From Rhodoferax sp. (lineage in GTDB: Bacteria > Pseudomonadota > Gammaproteobacteria > Burkholderiales > Burkholderiaceae_C): 10,753 nt of DNA. Below the pieces are notes generated by a model that was not told the origin of the DNA, ran no database searches, and worked only from the letters and a program-made list of their open reading frames with translations. The position numbers and the translations under genes were made by a program. Positions 1 through 6,294 of this stretch are shown here, piece after piece (the stretch's first letter is position 1; the number at the start of each line of letters is the position of its first letter). Location of the stretch: assembly GCA_021731215.1 (NCBI GenBank), contig JAKFXU010000362.1:1-10753 (forward strand), in the 5' to 3' direction.

Positions 1-812
1 GTATCAAGATGGTGGTCGACGCCGCGCATGGCGCGGCCTACCACATTGCGCCCAAGGTGTTTCATGAACTGGGCGCCGAAGTGGTGGCGATCGGCTGTTC
101 GCCTGACGGTTTGAACATCAATCACGAGGTGGGGGCCACCCACCCGCAGGCCTTGATTGAGGCGGTCAAGGCGCATCAGGCGGATTTTGGCGTGGCGCTC
201 GATGGCGACGCCGACCGCCTGCAACTGGTTGACAATACCGGCCGCCTCTATAACGGAGACGAGCTTCTTTACCTCATCGTGGACGATCGCCTGGGGCGTG
301 ACGAGCACGTGCCCGGTGTGGTGGGTACCTTGATGACCAATATGGCGGTCGAGCTGGCGCTGCAGGCCCGTGGCGTCCAGTTTGTGCGCGCCAAGGTGGG
401 TGACCGCTACGTGCTGGAGGAGCTGGAAAAGCACAAATGGCTGCTCGGCGGTGAAGGCTCGGGCCATCTGCTGGCGCTGGACAAGCACACCACCGGAGAT
501 GGCTTGATCTCGGCGCTGCAGGTGCTGCAGGCCTGTGTGCGCAGCGGCAAGAGCATGGCCGAGTTGTTGGCCAAGGTGACCCTGTTCCCGCAAACCCTGA
601 TCAATGTCCGCCTGAAGCCGGGCCAAGACTGGCGCTCCAGCAGCCAACTCGCCAGTGAAACGCAGGCGGTAGAGACTGAGCTGGGCGCCCGCGGTCGGCT
701 GTTGATTCGCGCCAGCGGCACTGAACCCCTGTTGCGGGTGATGGTGGAGGCCCGTGACGCGGCGCAAGCCAGGGTCTGTGCCGAGCGCATTGCCAGTACG
801 ATCTCGGTCTGA
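1..812 (+). CDS. glmM: Phosphoglucosamine mutase, C-terminal part (5' end outside window)
   Basis: GlmM interconverts glucosamine-6-phosphate and glucosamine-1-phosphate in the cytoplasm, feeding UDP-GlcNAc for peptidoglycan and LPS. About 269 codons are present, compared with roughly 445 in full-length GlmM. The frame is already open at base 3, so the start codon and the catalytic phosphoserine domain lie upstream. Visible hallmarks in order are [14 protein letters not shown]; the metal-binding loop DGDADR; the sugar-specificity loop GGEGSGH; and the phosphate-binding loop RASGTEP near the C-terminus. These make the family assignment very safe, and the loop sequences favour GlmM over phosphomannomutase. 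The stop TGA (810-812) is 11 nt before the acetyltransferase gene, so the two are probably co-transcribed. In many betaproteobacteria glmM is followed by the pst phosphate-uptake genes; here it is not. Confidence 0.97.
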   Translation, partial: IKMVVDAAHGAAYHIAPKVFHELGAEVVAIGCSPDGLNINHEVGATHPQALIEAVKAHQADFGVALDGDADRLQLVDNTGRLYNGDELLYLIVDDRLGRDEHVPGVVGTLMTNMAVELALQARGVQFVRAKVGDRYVLEELEKHKWLLGGEGSGHLLALDKHTTGDGLISALQVLQACVRSGKSMAELLAKVTLFPQTLINVRLKPGQDWRSSSQLASETQAVETELGARGRLLIRASGTEPLLRVMVEARDAAQARVCAERIASTISV

Positions 813-823
813 CGAGGCTCACC

Positions 824-1345
824 ATGCCCACGACTTCATCCTTGTGTATTTGCCGCGCCGATTACGCCAACCCCGTGCATGCCGCTGCCCTGGTGAGCCT
901 GCTCGACGCTTACGCACGCGACCCGATGGGCGGTGGTCAGCCCTTGAGCGCGTTCGCACTGGCCAATCTGGTGCCGGCACTCGCGGCGCGCCCGCAGGCG
1001 TTCAGTGTGCTGGCGTTTGCCGAGATTGACGGCGGTGGCCGCGCGTTCCCGGTCGGACTGGTGAACTGCATCGAAGGTTTCTCTACCTTTGCCTGCCGGC
1101 CTTTGGTCAATGTGCACGATGTCGCGGTGTTGCCTGAGCATCGCGGGCAGCGCGTCGCCGAGCAGATGCTGGCCCTGGTGGAAGCAATCGCGCGCGAACG
1201 GGGTGCCTGCAAGCTGACGCTGGAGGTGTTGCAGGGTAATGCCGGCGCGATCCGGCTTTATCATCGGATCGGCTTTGACAACTATCAACTTGATCCGGCC
1301 ATGGGGCAGGCACAATTCCTGCAAAAATGGCTTATTGAGCGTTAA
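824..1345 (+). CDS. GNAT-family N-acetyltransferase
   Basis: This 173-residue protein is a single GNAT acetyltransferase domain that would move an acetyl group from acetyl-CoA to an amine on an unknown substrate in the cytoplasm. The acetyl-CoA-binding motif A is clear at about residues 98-112 (VHDVAVLPEHRGQRVA, with RGQRVA as the pyrophosphate loop). It is followed by the helix and the strand LTLEVL, then the motif B segment NAGAIRLYHRIGF with the usual general-acid Tyr near residue 146. The start ATG has a GAGG ribosome site 6 nt upstream and lies 11 nt after the glmM stop, which suggests an operon with glmM. The substrate cannot be read from the sequence. The family call is strong; linkage to amino-sugar metabolism is only suggested by position. 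Confidence 0.9.
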   Translation: MPTTSSLCICRADYANPVHAAALVSLLDAYARDPMGGGQPLSAFALANLVPALAARPQAFSVLAFAEIDGGGRAFPVGLVNCIEGFSTFACRPLVNVHDVAVLPEHRGQRVAEQMLALVEAIARERGACKLTLEVLQGNAGAIRLYHRIGFDNYQLDPAMGQAQFLQKWLIER

Positions 1346-1363
1346 GGCATTGACTTTGCCTTA
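1343..1363 (+). repeat. 7-bp inverted repeat overlapping the acetyltransferase stop codon
   Basis: The arms TAAGGCA (1343-1349) and TGCCTTA (1357-1363) are perfect complements around a 7-nt loop. No T-tract follows, so it is at best a weak stem or RNA 3'-end element between the acetyltransferase and the small gene at 1402. Confidence 0.3.
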
Positions 1364-1401
1364 CATACTCAAGCACGACACCAAATACCAGGACTAAGGC
1401 C

Positions 1402-1662
1402 ATGACCGCCCCTTCCACTGAGAGCAGAGAACGCCGCGAATACCCGCAGGTACGCGCTGTTTTTGTCCGTTCCTGTGAATTGCTCGCGCCCATTGTTGCT
1501 CAAAACGACAACGTTAAAACGGTTTCGAACTTCGCCATGGCACATATGCTGACGGCACACTTCCCCGAACTGTCCTCTGCCGAGGTCCATATTGTCATCC
1601 TGACGGTTGAAAAGATGCACCGGGAAAACCGCTTGAACTCGATACTGACTCAAAAAAGCTAA
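1402..1662 (+). CDS. Small conserved-looking hypothetical protein, 86 residues
   Basis: I do not recognise this protein. It is 86 residues long, mixed-charge and without signal peptide, membrane segment or cysteine-rich motif. The N-terminus is polar (MTAPSTESRERREYPQVR). The rest looks helical, with a run around residues 37-50 (NVKTVSNFAMAHML) and another around 60-80 (AEVHIVILTVEKMHRENRLN). That pattern fits a small cytosolic helical or adaptor protein, but no function follows from it. It is kept as a gene because the ATG has an AGGA ribosome site 8 nt upstream (1390-1393), the product is not the low-complexity Arg/Pro/Ala type produced by shadow frames, and an AT-rich dyad follows the stop. 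It is 56 nt after the acetyltransferase, so it could be read through from glmM or have its own promoter. Confidence 0.65.
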   Translation: MTAPSTESRERREYPQVRAVFVRSCELLAPIVAQNDNVKTVSNFAMAHMLTAHFPELSSAEVHIVILTVEKMHRENRLNSILTQKS

Positions 1663-1672
1663 TCCTTTTTTG
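1651..1672 (+). terminator. Possible AT-rich terminator-like dyad at end of the small gene
   Basis: CAAAAAAG (1651-1658) and CTTTTTTG (1665-1672) are perfect complements around a 6-nt loop that includes the TAA stop. The stem is almost all A:T, so it is thermodynamically weak, although it does carry a T6 run. It might act as a weak terminator. Confidence 0.3.
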
Positions 1673-1684
1673 CAATCAGCCCCG

Positions 1685-1802
1685 GTGTCAGTTGAGACAC
1701 TTGGGATCATAAAAAATAGGGTGGGTTTGGTCATGCGAATGGCCTGTAGGCAGCAGGTTCAAGGCCTCATGCCTTCTTCCTCTCGTCAGTCGCAACTGAC
1801 AC
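1685..1802. repeat. 10-bp inverted repeat pair, about 100 nt apart
   Basis: GTGTCAGTTG at 1685-1694 is the exact reverse complement of CAACTGACAC at 1793-1802. The right copy also forms a local stem with GTCAGT at 1785-1790, so two mutually exclusive pairings exist. A chance 10-mer match in a stretch this short is unlikely but possible. Confidence 0.35.
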
Positions 1803-1805
1803 AGA

Positions 1806-1832
1806 CCTTTCCAGATGCACGCGCTGGAAAGG
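1806..1832. repeat. Perfect 9-bp stem-loop
   Basis: CCTTTCCAG (1806-1814) pairs exactly with CTGGAAAGG (1824-1832) around a 9-nt loop. No T-run follows on either strand, so it is not a canonical intrinsic terminator. It lies about 118 nt beyond the stop codon of the leftward histone-like gene and may be a transcript-end or protective structure. Confidence 0.5.
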
Positions 1833-1949
1833 CAAGGTGTCAAAGTGGTCGCTCAATTTCATCGTTCGCCTGGGCTGTCCGTGCAGACGCCACACATGCT
1901 GCAGCCAATAAATTGCCGACGCACGTGCGGGTGAGCTCCCGGTGCGCGA

Positions 1950-2402
1950 TCAGCCCGCTTTGGCTTTTGTTGGGCGTCCGGTTTTGATGGCTGGAACAGC
2001 CTTTAAGGCGGCCAGAAACGCCGGGTCTGACATCGCGGCCAGCGCCTTGACACCCGCGCGAAGCAATTCACTCTTTTTGACTGGACTGGCCAGTTTGCCC
2101 GCGCGTTGTTTGAGGTCATCGAGCACGGTGTATTCGGCTTTGGGGATGGTGAAGCTGTCGCGCACCAGTTTCGGCTTTTTCACCTTGGCGGGTTTTTCGG
2201 TTTTGGGCTTGGCCAATGGCTTGGCAGCTACCTTGGTGATCGGGACGGACCTTTTTACAACCGGCTTGCCTGTTACTTTGGGTGCCACTTTTGCCACGGC
2301 CACTGGCGCAGCCGTCGCCGTCCCCACCTTGGGGTGGGCGGCTGTGGCAGCGACTGCTTTCACGGATTTGGCAGTTGCGCTTTTCATTTCTGTTGTAGCC
2401 AT
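1950..2402 (-). CDS. Histone H1-like Lys/Ala/Pro-rich DNA-binding protein
   Basis: The predicted product is a 150-residue, strongly basic protein. Residues 1 to about 80 are a low-complexity tail rich in Ala, Lys, Val and Pro (for example KPLAKPKTEKPAKVKKPK), like histone H1-type or AlgP-type tails. The C-terminal 70 residues are a compact domain (RDSFTIPKAEYTVLDDLKQR, then a helix containing KKSELLRAG and a GRPTKAKAG tail). The SFTIPKAEY strand followed by two helices resembles a ribbon-helix-helix DNA-binding fold. It is probably a nucleoid-associated or regulatory DNA-binding protein; targets are unknown. The ATG at 2402 is chosen because AGGA (2412-2415) lies 9 nt upstream and the promoter at 2437-2464 would start transcription near 2430. 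The frame is open further upstream, but those codons would precede the promoter. Similar proteins are common in Comamonadaceae (from memory). It may repress its own gene through the flanking inverted repeat. Confidence 0.85.
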   Translation of the reverse strand: MATTEMKSATAKSVKAVAATAAHPKVGTATAAPVAVAKVAPKVTGKPVVKRSVPITKVAAKPLAKPKTEKPAKVKKPKLVRDSFTIPKAEYTVLDDLKQRAGKLASPVKKSELLRAGVKALAAMSDPAFLAALKAVPAIKTGRPTKAKAG

Positions 2403-2418
2403 GGTGATTGTTCCTTTA

Positions 2419-2451
2419 AATAAACGATACATACAGTTTATATCGTTTATT
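2419..2451. promoter_or_regulatory. Likely operator: 11-bp inverted repeat bracketing the -10 box
   Basis: AATAAACGATA (2419-2429) and TATCGTTTATT (2441-2451) are perfect reverse complements with 11 nt between them. The right arm overlaps the -10 box and the left arm lies at or just after the predicted start site. The arm centres are 22 bp apart, two helical turns. That geometry suits repression by a dimeric or tetrameric regulator, possibly the adjacent RHH-like histone-like protein itself. Confidence 0.55.
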
Positions 2452-2464
2452 GAAAAATCGTCAA
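2437..2464 (-). promoter_or_regulatory. Sigma70-type promoter of the histone-like gene
   Basis: Read on the minus strand, the -35 box is TTGACG (2459-2464) and the -10 box is TATAAA (2437-2442), separated by 16 nt. The predicted transcription start is near 2430, giving a leader of about 28 nt that ends in AAAGGA before the ATG. The surroundings are sharply AT-rich compared with the rest of the window. Confidence 0.7.
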
Positions 2465-2584
2465 GTCCTGCCCTGCCCTGTAGGACATGATCAGCACTTG
2501 ATGTGAACGGTTTGACGCCTACCGAGCGCTGTTTCCATTTGATATTCATCAAGATGGAGATGCCTTTGAAAGGCAAGGCATTCT

Positions 2585-2602
2585 TTGTCATCAAGTCGCC
2601 AC
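2585..2602 (+). promoter_or_regulatory. Weak candidate Pho box upstream of the PhoU-like/PPDK-like operon
   Basis: TTGTCAT, spacer CAAG, then TCGCCAC has the 7-4-7 layout of a PhoB site. The first half matches CTGTCAT at 6 of 7 positions, the second only about 4 of 7. A -10-like GAGAAT (2613-2618) begins 10 nt after the box, the spacing seen in classic PhoB-activated promoters such as E. coli phoA. It is 50 nt before the start codon. It remains a candidate only. The rest of 2465-2652 shows short dyads such as GCCTTTGAAAGGC (2562-2574) and no gene. Confidence 0.3.
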
Positions 2603-2652
2603 ACCATTGTTTGAGAATCGTTCGTGAACCACGCCACGAATAGAGAATTCTC

Positions 2653-4608
2653 ATGCTCAAAGAAAAAGTTGTCGCCTCATTGGGCCAGCAATCCCTGCTG
2701 ATGCCCGCTTGGGTCAAGGCTGCGCTATTGGCCAATGACCGCCTGAAGCTGTATCTGACGCTGCTTCAGTCTGCCGCCCAGCATGCCGGCTCGCCGGAGG
2801 CGCACATCGCAGACTGGGGGCGCGAACTTGCGCAAGCAGGCCTGCACGGCTCGGTGTGGCTGCAGAATCTGGTCAAGACCGCGTACTTTGATGACCAGTC
2901 GCTGATCATTCCTCAGTTGGACCTGTTACTTGAGGCCCTTGCGGCTGATCTGTCCATCATGGCCCGCCCGATCTGTGACGGTGGCCGGGAAAGCCACCCG
3001 GAGTTGCTTGCCCGACGTGACATGTGGCTTCAAAAACTTCATGCGATGGAGGATGACGAAGGGCTTGACCGTGCGTCGCTGGCGGACCTGACCCATGGGA
3101 GCCGCAAGACGGGAGACAGCTTCCATATCCTGGTGATGGATATCCACAAGCAGCTCAACACCATGGCCAGCGAGATTGCCACCGAAAACCTGGATGGCGC
3201 GCACGTCTGGCAAATCGAGGATGCCGATCGGCCACTGATCCAGGCGTTCATGCGCGGCTTGCACCGCACGGCACCGCTGAAGTTTTCCCACCCGGGCCTG
3301 GATACGGCGGTGACCCGTGATGGTTCACGGCTTCTGATCCAGAACGACATTGGAACCAACGACGTGCACGTTCTCGTGATCGCGGTGGAACAGCGCACGG
3401 TCAGCCTCACGTATTCCGACCTGCATACCGGACGCTTTCATTTCTTTCGCCAGATGCTGGAAGAGGTCGGTTTTGAGTGGTCCGTGTTCGACCCGATGAG
3501 TTCCGGCGGACTCAATGCGGGCAAGCCGTACCAGGTTGGCAAGGCCACGTTCAAAGCCGGGGGAGACGACAGGCTGATGGACGGCCTCGAAGCCGTCGCC
3601 GCGCGCATTGTGTTTGTCATTGACTGGAACCGCGCCCGCAAGCGCCTGCAGAACTTTGTGCGCAAACCACAGGCACAAGCCATCCTGCGACGTGCCGCGA
3701 AGGAAGAGTGGGGGCACGTGGCCTGGCTGTTGGCGGGTGGAGAACGACTCGTCTTTAATGCCATGCAAGCGGTGGACAGCGAGGCGTTTCGCGTGGGTGA
3801 TCGTCTTGACGACGTGCTGGGCCAAGCATCCGCAACCGAGTTCCTGCTCGAGCTCATGCGCATCTCCAGTCTCATGTTGGGCCAACAGCAGCCTGTGGCG
3901 CTGGTGGCTGATGAGGCCCGGATGGTGCTCGCTCGGGTGCTGCGCCAGCGTAGCTTTGAGTTCGACCTACTGGCCGAGCACGCTGCCTACTGTCATGCGC
4001 TCGCTCTGGCGCTGTGCGATGCGCTCGAAAACGGAACTGCTGTGGGCGCAACCCAAAGCGCTCGCCTCGTGGTGCGCGCCAAGACTTGGGAAAGACGGGC
4101 AGACCACCTGCTCATGGATGCGCGCCAGCGCGCCGAGCGGCAAAGCCGGTGGCTGCCGGTGGTGGAGCTGCTGGAGAAGTCGGACGATGTGGCCGATGCG
4201 CTGGAGGAGGCCATCTTCATCCACTCCATGACACTGGCGGAACCCCTGTCTGGTCTGCCCGCGCCAGTCAATGCGGTGCTGTGCCGCCTGGCCGACACCA
4301 CGCTCGCCGCTATCCAGGACCAGGTCAAGGCCATCGAGATCGCGCGCCAGCTCAGTGAGCGAGGCGACCCCGCTGACAGCGAGTTATTTTTGCAGGCGCT
4401 CTGGCGCATGCTGCGTGCCGAGCGACTCTGTGACGAGCTGGAACGCCAAGCCCGCGTGACTATGATTCGCTCGCTCCATGCCTCACCGGCCGAATTGCTC
4501 CTGGCCAACGACTTGGCCAACACCATTGAGAAAGCGTCGGACGGTCTGCTGGCAGCCGGCTATTCACTGCGGCAGATGGTGCTCACCAAAACAGGGATGT
4601 CTGCATGA
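2653..4608 (+). CDS. Large protein with unrecognised N-terminus and PhoU/DUF47-like C-terminal domain
   Basis: This 651-residue soluble protein has no signal peptide or membrane segment. Residues about 440-645 are all-helical and resemble PhoU/DUF47 phosphate-transport regulators. They carry two ExxxD metal-binding-type motifs, E480-RRA-D484 and E590-RLC-D594, plus the DUF47-like run LLEKSDDVADALEEA (about 506-520) and a final AND-LANTIEKASDGL helix. Typical PhoU or DUF47 proteins are only about 210-240 residues, so about 430 residues are extra. I do not recognise them. The most structured-looking part is about 205-280, with HPGLDTAVTRDGSRLLIQND, an alternating beta pattern (VHVLVIAVE) and FEWSVFDP. 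The start ATG has only a weak AGAG site, embedded in the palindrome GAGAATTCTC (2643-2652). The stop overlaps the next gene's start (ATGA), so the two products are probably made together and may form a complex. PhoU-likeness is by eye and moderately sure; the function is unknown. Confidence 0.8.
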   Translation: MLKEKVVASLGQQSLLMPAWVKAALLANDRLKLYLTLLQSAAQHAGSPEAHIADWGRELAQAGLHGSVWLQNLVKTAYFDDQSLIIPQLDLLLEALAADLSIMARPICDGGRESHPELLARRDMWLQKLHAMEDDEGLDRASLADLTHGSRKTGDSFHILVMDIHKQLNTMASEIATENLDGAHVWQIEDADRPLIQAFMRGLHRTAPLKFSHPGLDTAVTRDGSRLLIQNDIGTNDVHVLVIAVEQRTVSLTYSDLHTGRFHFFRQMLEEVGFEWSVFDPMSSGGLNAGKPYQVGKATFKAGGDDRLMDGLEAVAARIVFVIDWNRARKRLQNFVRKPQAQAILRRAAKEEWGHVAWLLAGGERLVFNAMQAVDSEAFRVGDRLDDVLGQASATEFLLELMRISSLMLGQQQPVALVADEARMVLARVLRQRSFEFDLLAEHAAYCHALALALCDALENGTAVGATQSARLVVRAKTWERRADHLLMDARQRAERQSRWLPVVELLEKSDDVADALEEAIFIHSMTLAEPLSGLPAPVNAVLCRLADTTLAAIQDQVKAIEIARQLSERGDPADSELFLQALWRMLRAERLCDELERQARVTMIRSLHASPAELLLANDLANTIEKASDGLLAAGYSLRQMVLTKTGMSA

Positions 4609-6236
4609 AATCCGCCACCCACTTTCCCAAACATTTGTACCTGATTGCCAGCGGCAACACGACCCCGCACCACAAGCCGAACCGGGACAACATGGGGTCC
4701 AAAGCTTTCAACCTGCTGCGCATGTCAGACATCGGGCTTGCGGTTCCGCCGGCGCTGGTGATTGGGACCCACTATACGAAAGCCCCCGATGAGTGCATGC
4801 TGCCGGTTTTCACGGTCGGGCTTCCAGCCCTGGAAGAAGCGGTAGGTCTGGTGATCGGCGATGCGCGCAAGCCCTTGATTGTGTCGGTCCGCTCGGGGGG
4901 GGTCGTGTCCATGCCCGGCGTGTTGGAAACACTGCTCAATATCGGCCTGTGTGACAAAACCATTGCGGGTCTGCTGCGCCAAACCGGTAATCCACGACTG
5001 GTCTGGGACGCGTACCGGCGTCTGATCGCCAGCTACGGCGAGATCGTCGCCGGCCTGTCGGCTTGCGTGTTTGAAGACGAAATCCAACGCGCCACCCAGG
5101 GACGTGATGAACGACTGCTGGACTTCAGTGAATTGCGCGATTTGACGCGCCGTTTTCTGTCGCTCTACCAGCAGCATGCCGGACATGCGTTCCCGCAGGA
5201 TGTCAACGAGCAGTTGTCGGGGGCCATTCGCGCGGTCTTTGCGTCCTGGCACGCCGAGAAGGCGCAACAATACCGCAAACTCAACCAGATCGACCTCGAT
5301 ATGGGCATGGCCGTGACAATTCAAAGCATGGTGTTTGGCAATAGCGGCGGCCACTCCGGCGCCGGCGTCGGATTCAGCCGGGATCCGATGACCGGCGAGC
5401 GGCGGCTGTGGGTGGATTTCCTGGCCAATACCCAAGGCGAAGACGTTGTCTCCGGTCGCAGGAACGCACACGGACACCAGGTGCTCGCGAACGTGGCGCC
5501 GCAAGCGTGGCGCAAGCTGGAAGAGGCAGCGCAGACACTGGAGCGTGAATTCACCGACATGCAGGATTTTGAATTCACGGTGCAGGACGGCGCACTGCAC
5601 CTGCTGCAAACACGGTCTGGCAAGCGCACACCATTGGCGGCCGCTCGCATTGCGCTCGATCTGATCGACGAGGGCATCATTGACGCAGCCACTGCCTTGG
5701 AGCGTACGGCCGAACTGCAAGAAGAAGATATCGGCACGGTGCGACTGGCGTCGCCTGGCAACTCCGAGCCCCACGCCAGCCCCTTGGCCCAGGCCATACC
5801 CGCCTGTCCGGGCGTGGTCTCGGGCGAAATCGCGCTGGATGGTCAACGCGCCGCGGCGCGTGCCGGTGACGGCGCCATGGTCATCCTGGTCCGCCAGGAC
5901 GCCCAGACGAGTGACATCGCGGCCCTGGAGTCGGCGCTTGGCCTGCTGACGCAGCGCGGTGCGCGCACCTCGCACGCGGCGGTGGTTGCCAGGCAACTGG
6001 GCAAGGTCTGCCTGGTGGGCTGTCAAAGTCTGCGCATCGACCTGACCGCCCGTAAGCTGCGCTTGGGAGACAGGGTTCTCAACGAAGGCGATGTCATCAC
6101 CCTTGACGGCAACGAAGGATCGGTTTACCCCGGCGCCGTGGCTGCGGTCATGGTGCCCGATGAATCGCTGCTGGAACGCCTGCGGGCCCTTCGAAAATCA
6201 CAGGGCATTGCTCCTCACCGGAAACACGGAAAATGA
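4605..6236 (+). CDS. Truncated pyruvate,phosphate dikinase-like protein lacking the PEP/pyruvate barrel
   Basis: This 543-residue protein matches the first 60% of PPDK (about 870-880 residues). The ATP-grasp part shows GSKAFNLLRMSDIGLAVPP (31-49), the glycine-rich loop VSVRSGGVVSMPG (93-105), FSRDPMTGE, NTQGEDVVSG, and MQDFEFT...LLQTRSGKR. The phosphohistidine swivel domain follows (about 395-510), with catalytic His457 in RTSHAAVVAR. Residues corresponding to the ATP-site Arg92, Glu323, Gln335 and Arg337 of Clostridium symbiosum PPDK are present (here Arg96, Glu323, Gln335, Arg337). The protein ends soon after the swivel (DGNEGSVYPG), so the PEP/pyruvate TIM barrel is absent. It should bind ATP and phosphorylate its own His but must pass the phosphoryl group to something else. 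Translation is coupled to the upstream gene (4-nt overlap, AGGGA 7 nt before the ATG). It ends cleanly with no barrel remnant downstream, which favours a settled architecture over a recent break. Rifampin phosphotransferase and water dikinases are precedents for swapped acceptors. Confidence 0.9.
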   Translation: MKSATHFPKHLYLIASGNTTPHHKPNRDNMGSKAFNLLRMSDIGLAVPPALVIGTHYTKAPDECMLPVFTVGLPALEEAVGLVIGDARKPLIVSVRSGGVVSMPGVLETLLNIGLCDKTIAGLLRQTGNPRLVWDAYRRLIASYGEIVAGLSACVFEDEIQRATQGRDERLLDFSELRDLTRRFLSLYQQHAGHAFPQDVNEQLSGAIRAVFASWHAEKAQQYRKLNQIDLDMGMAVTIQSMVFGNSGGHSGAGVGFSRDPMTGERRLWVDFLANTQGEDVVSGRRNAHGHQVLANVAPQAWRKLEEAAQTLEREFTDMQDFEFTVQDGALHLLQTRSGKRTPLAAARIALDLIDEGIIDAATALERTAELQEEDIGTVRLASPGNSEPHASPLAQAIPACPGVVSGEIALDGQRAAARAGDGAMVILVRQDAQTSDIAALESALGLLTQRGARTSHAAVVARQLGKVCLVGCQSLRIDLTARKLRLGDRVLNEGDVITLDGNEGSVYPGAVAAVMVPDESLLERLRALRKSQGIAPHRKHGK

Positions 6237-6257
6237 TCAAATCGGGAAAAACTTGAA

Positions 6258-6282
6258 CCTTACCGTGAACAGCGGTGCAAGG
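6258..6282 (-). terminator. Candidate terminator between the convergent operons
   Basis: On the minus strand CCTTGCACCG pairs with CGGTAAGG: 8 bp with a 2-nt bulge and a 7-nt loop. A TTTTT tract follows 6 nt later. This suits termination of the leftward CYTH-CHAD/patatin transcript 13 nt after its stop. The stem could also act for the rightward PPDK-like operon, though no T-run lies on that side. Confidence 0.4.
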
Positions 6283-6294
6283 AACGCAGCCTGA

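Larger units (their letters stand above)
1663..1949. other. Gene-poor intergenic stretch with several dyads
   Basis: These 287 bases separate the 86-residue gene from the 3' end of the leftward histone-like gene. The one long open frame across it (1670-1987, +) encodes an unremarkable low-quality peptide with no good ribosome site. What stands out is secondary-structure potential: a 9-bp stem at 1806-1832, a 6-bp stem GTCAGT/ACTGAC at 1785-1800, and a 10-bp long-range inverted repeat linking 1685-1694 with 1793-1802. It may hold a 3' UTR, terminators or a small RNA. No promoter could be assigned with confidence. Confidence 0.5.

Noticed and set aside
1350..1378. TTGACT at 1350-1355 as a -35 box for the 86-residue gene
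   Set aside because: No acceptable -10 hexamer occurs 15-19 nt downstream; the bases are the loop of a small hairpin.
1942..2490. 182-codon plus-strand frame opposite the histone-like gene, with hydrophobic stretches
   Set aside because: The Ala/Val/Thr runs are the antisense of the Lys/Ala/Pro-rich tail. The minus-strand gene has a promoter, ribosome site and recognisable C-terminal domain.
1827..2578. 11-bp direct repeat GAAAGGCAAGG at 1827-1837 and 2568-2578 flanking the histone-like gene
   Set aside because: It might suggest an inserted cassette, but the repeat is short, there is no integrase or transposase, and each copy is explained by a local dyad.
2403..2735. N-terminal extension of the histone-like protein in the same open frame
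   Set aside because: These codons lie upstream of the strong promoter and ribosome site and overlap the divergent PhoU-like gene.
4725..6026. Long open frame (433 codons) antisense to the PPDK-like gene
   Set aside because: It is an antisense shadow of a strongly supported gene in GC-rich DNA; its product shows no recognisable motif.
4605..6236. Reading the PPDK-like gene as a pseudogene truncated by a recent frameshift
   Set aside because: No PEP/pyruvate-barrel sequence is visible in any frame after 6236. A convergent operon starts within 58 nt, and the retained catalytic residues argue for a functional short protein.
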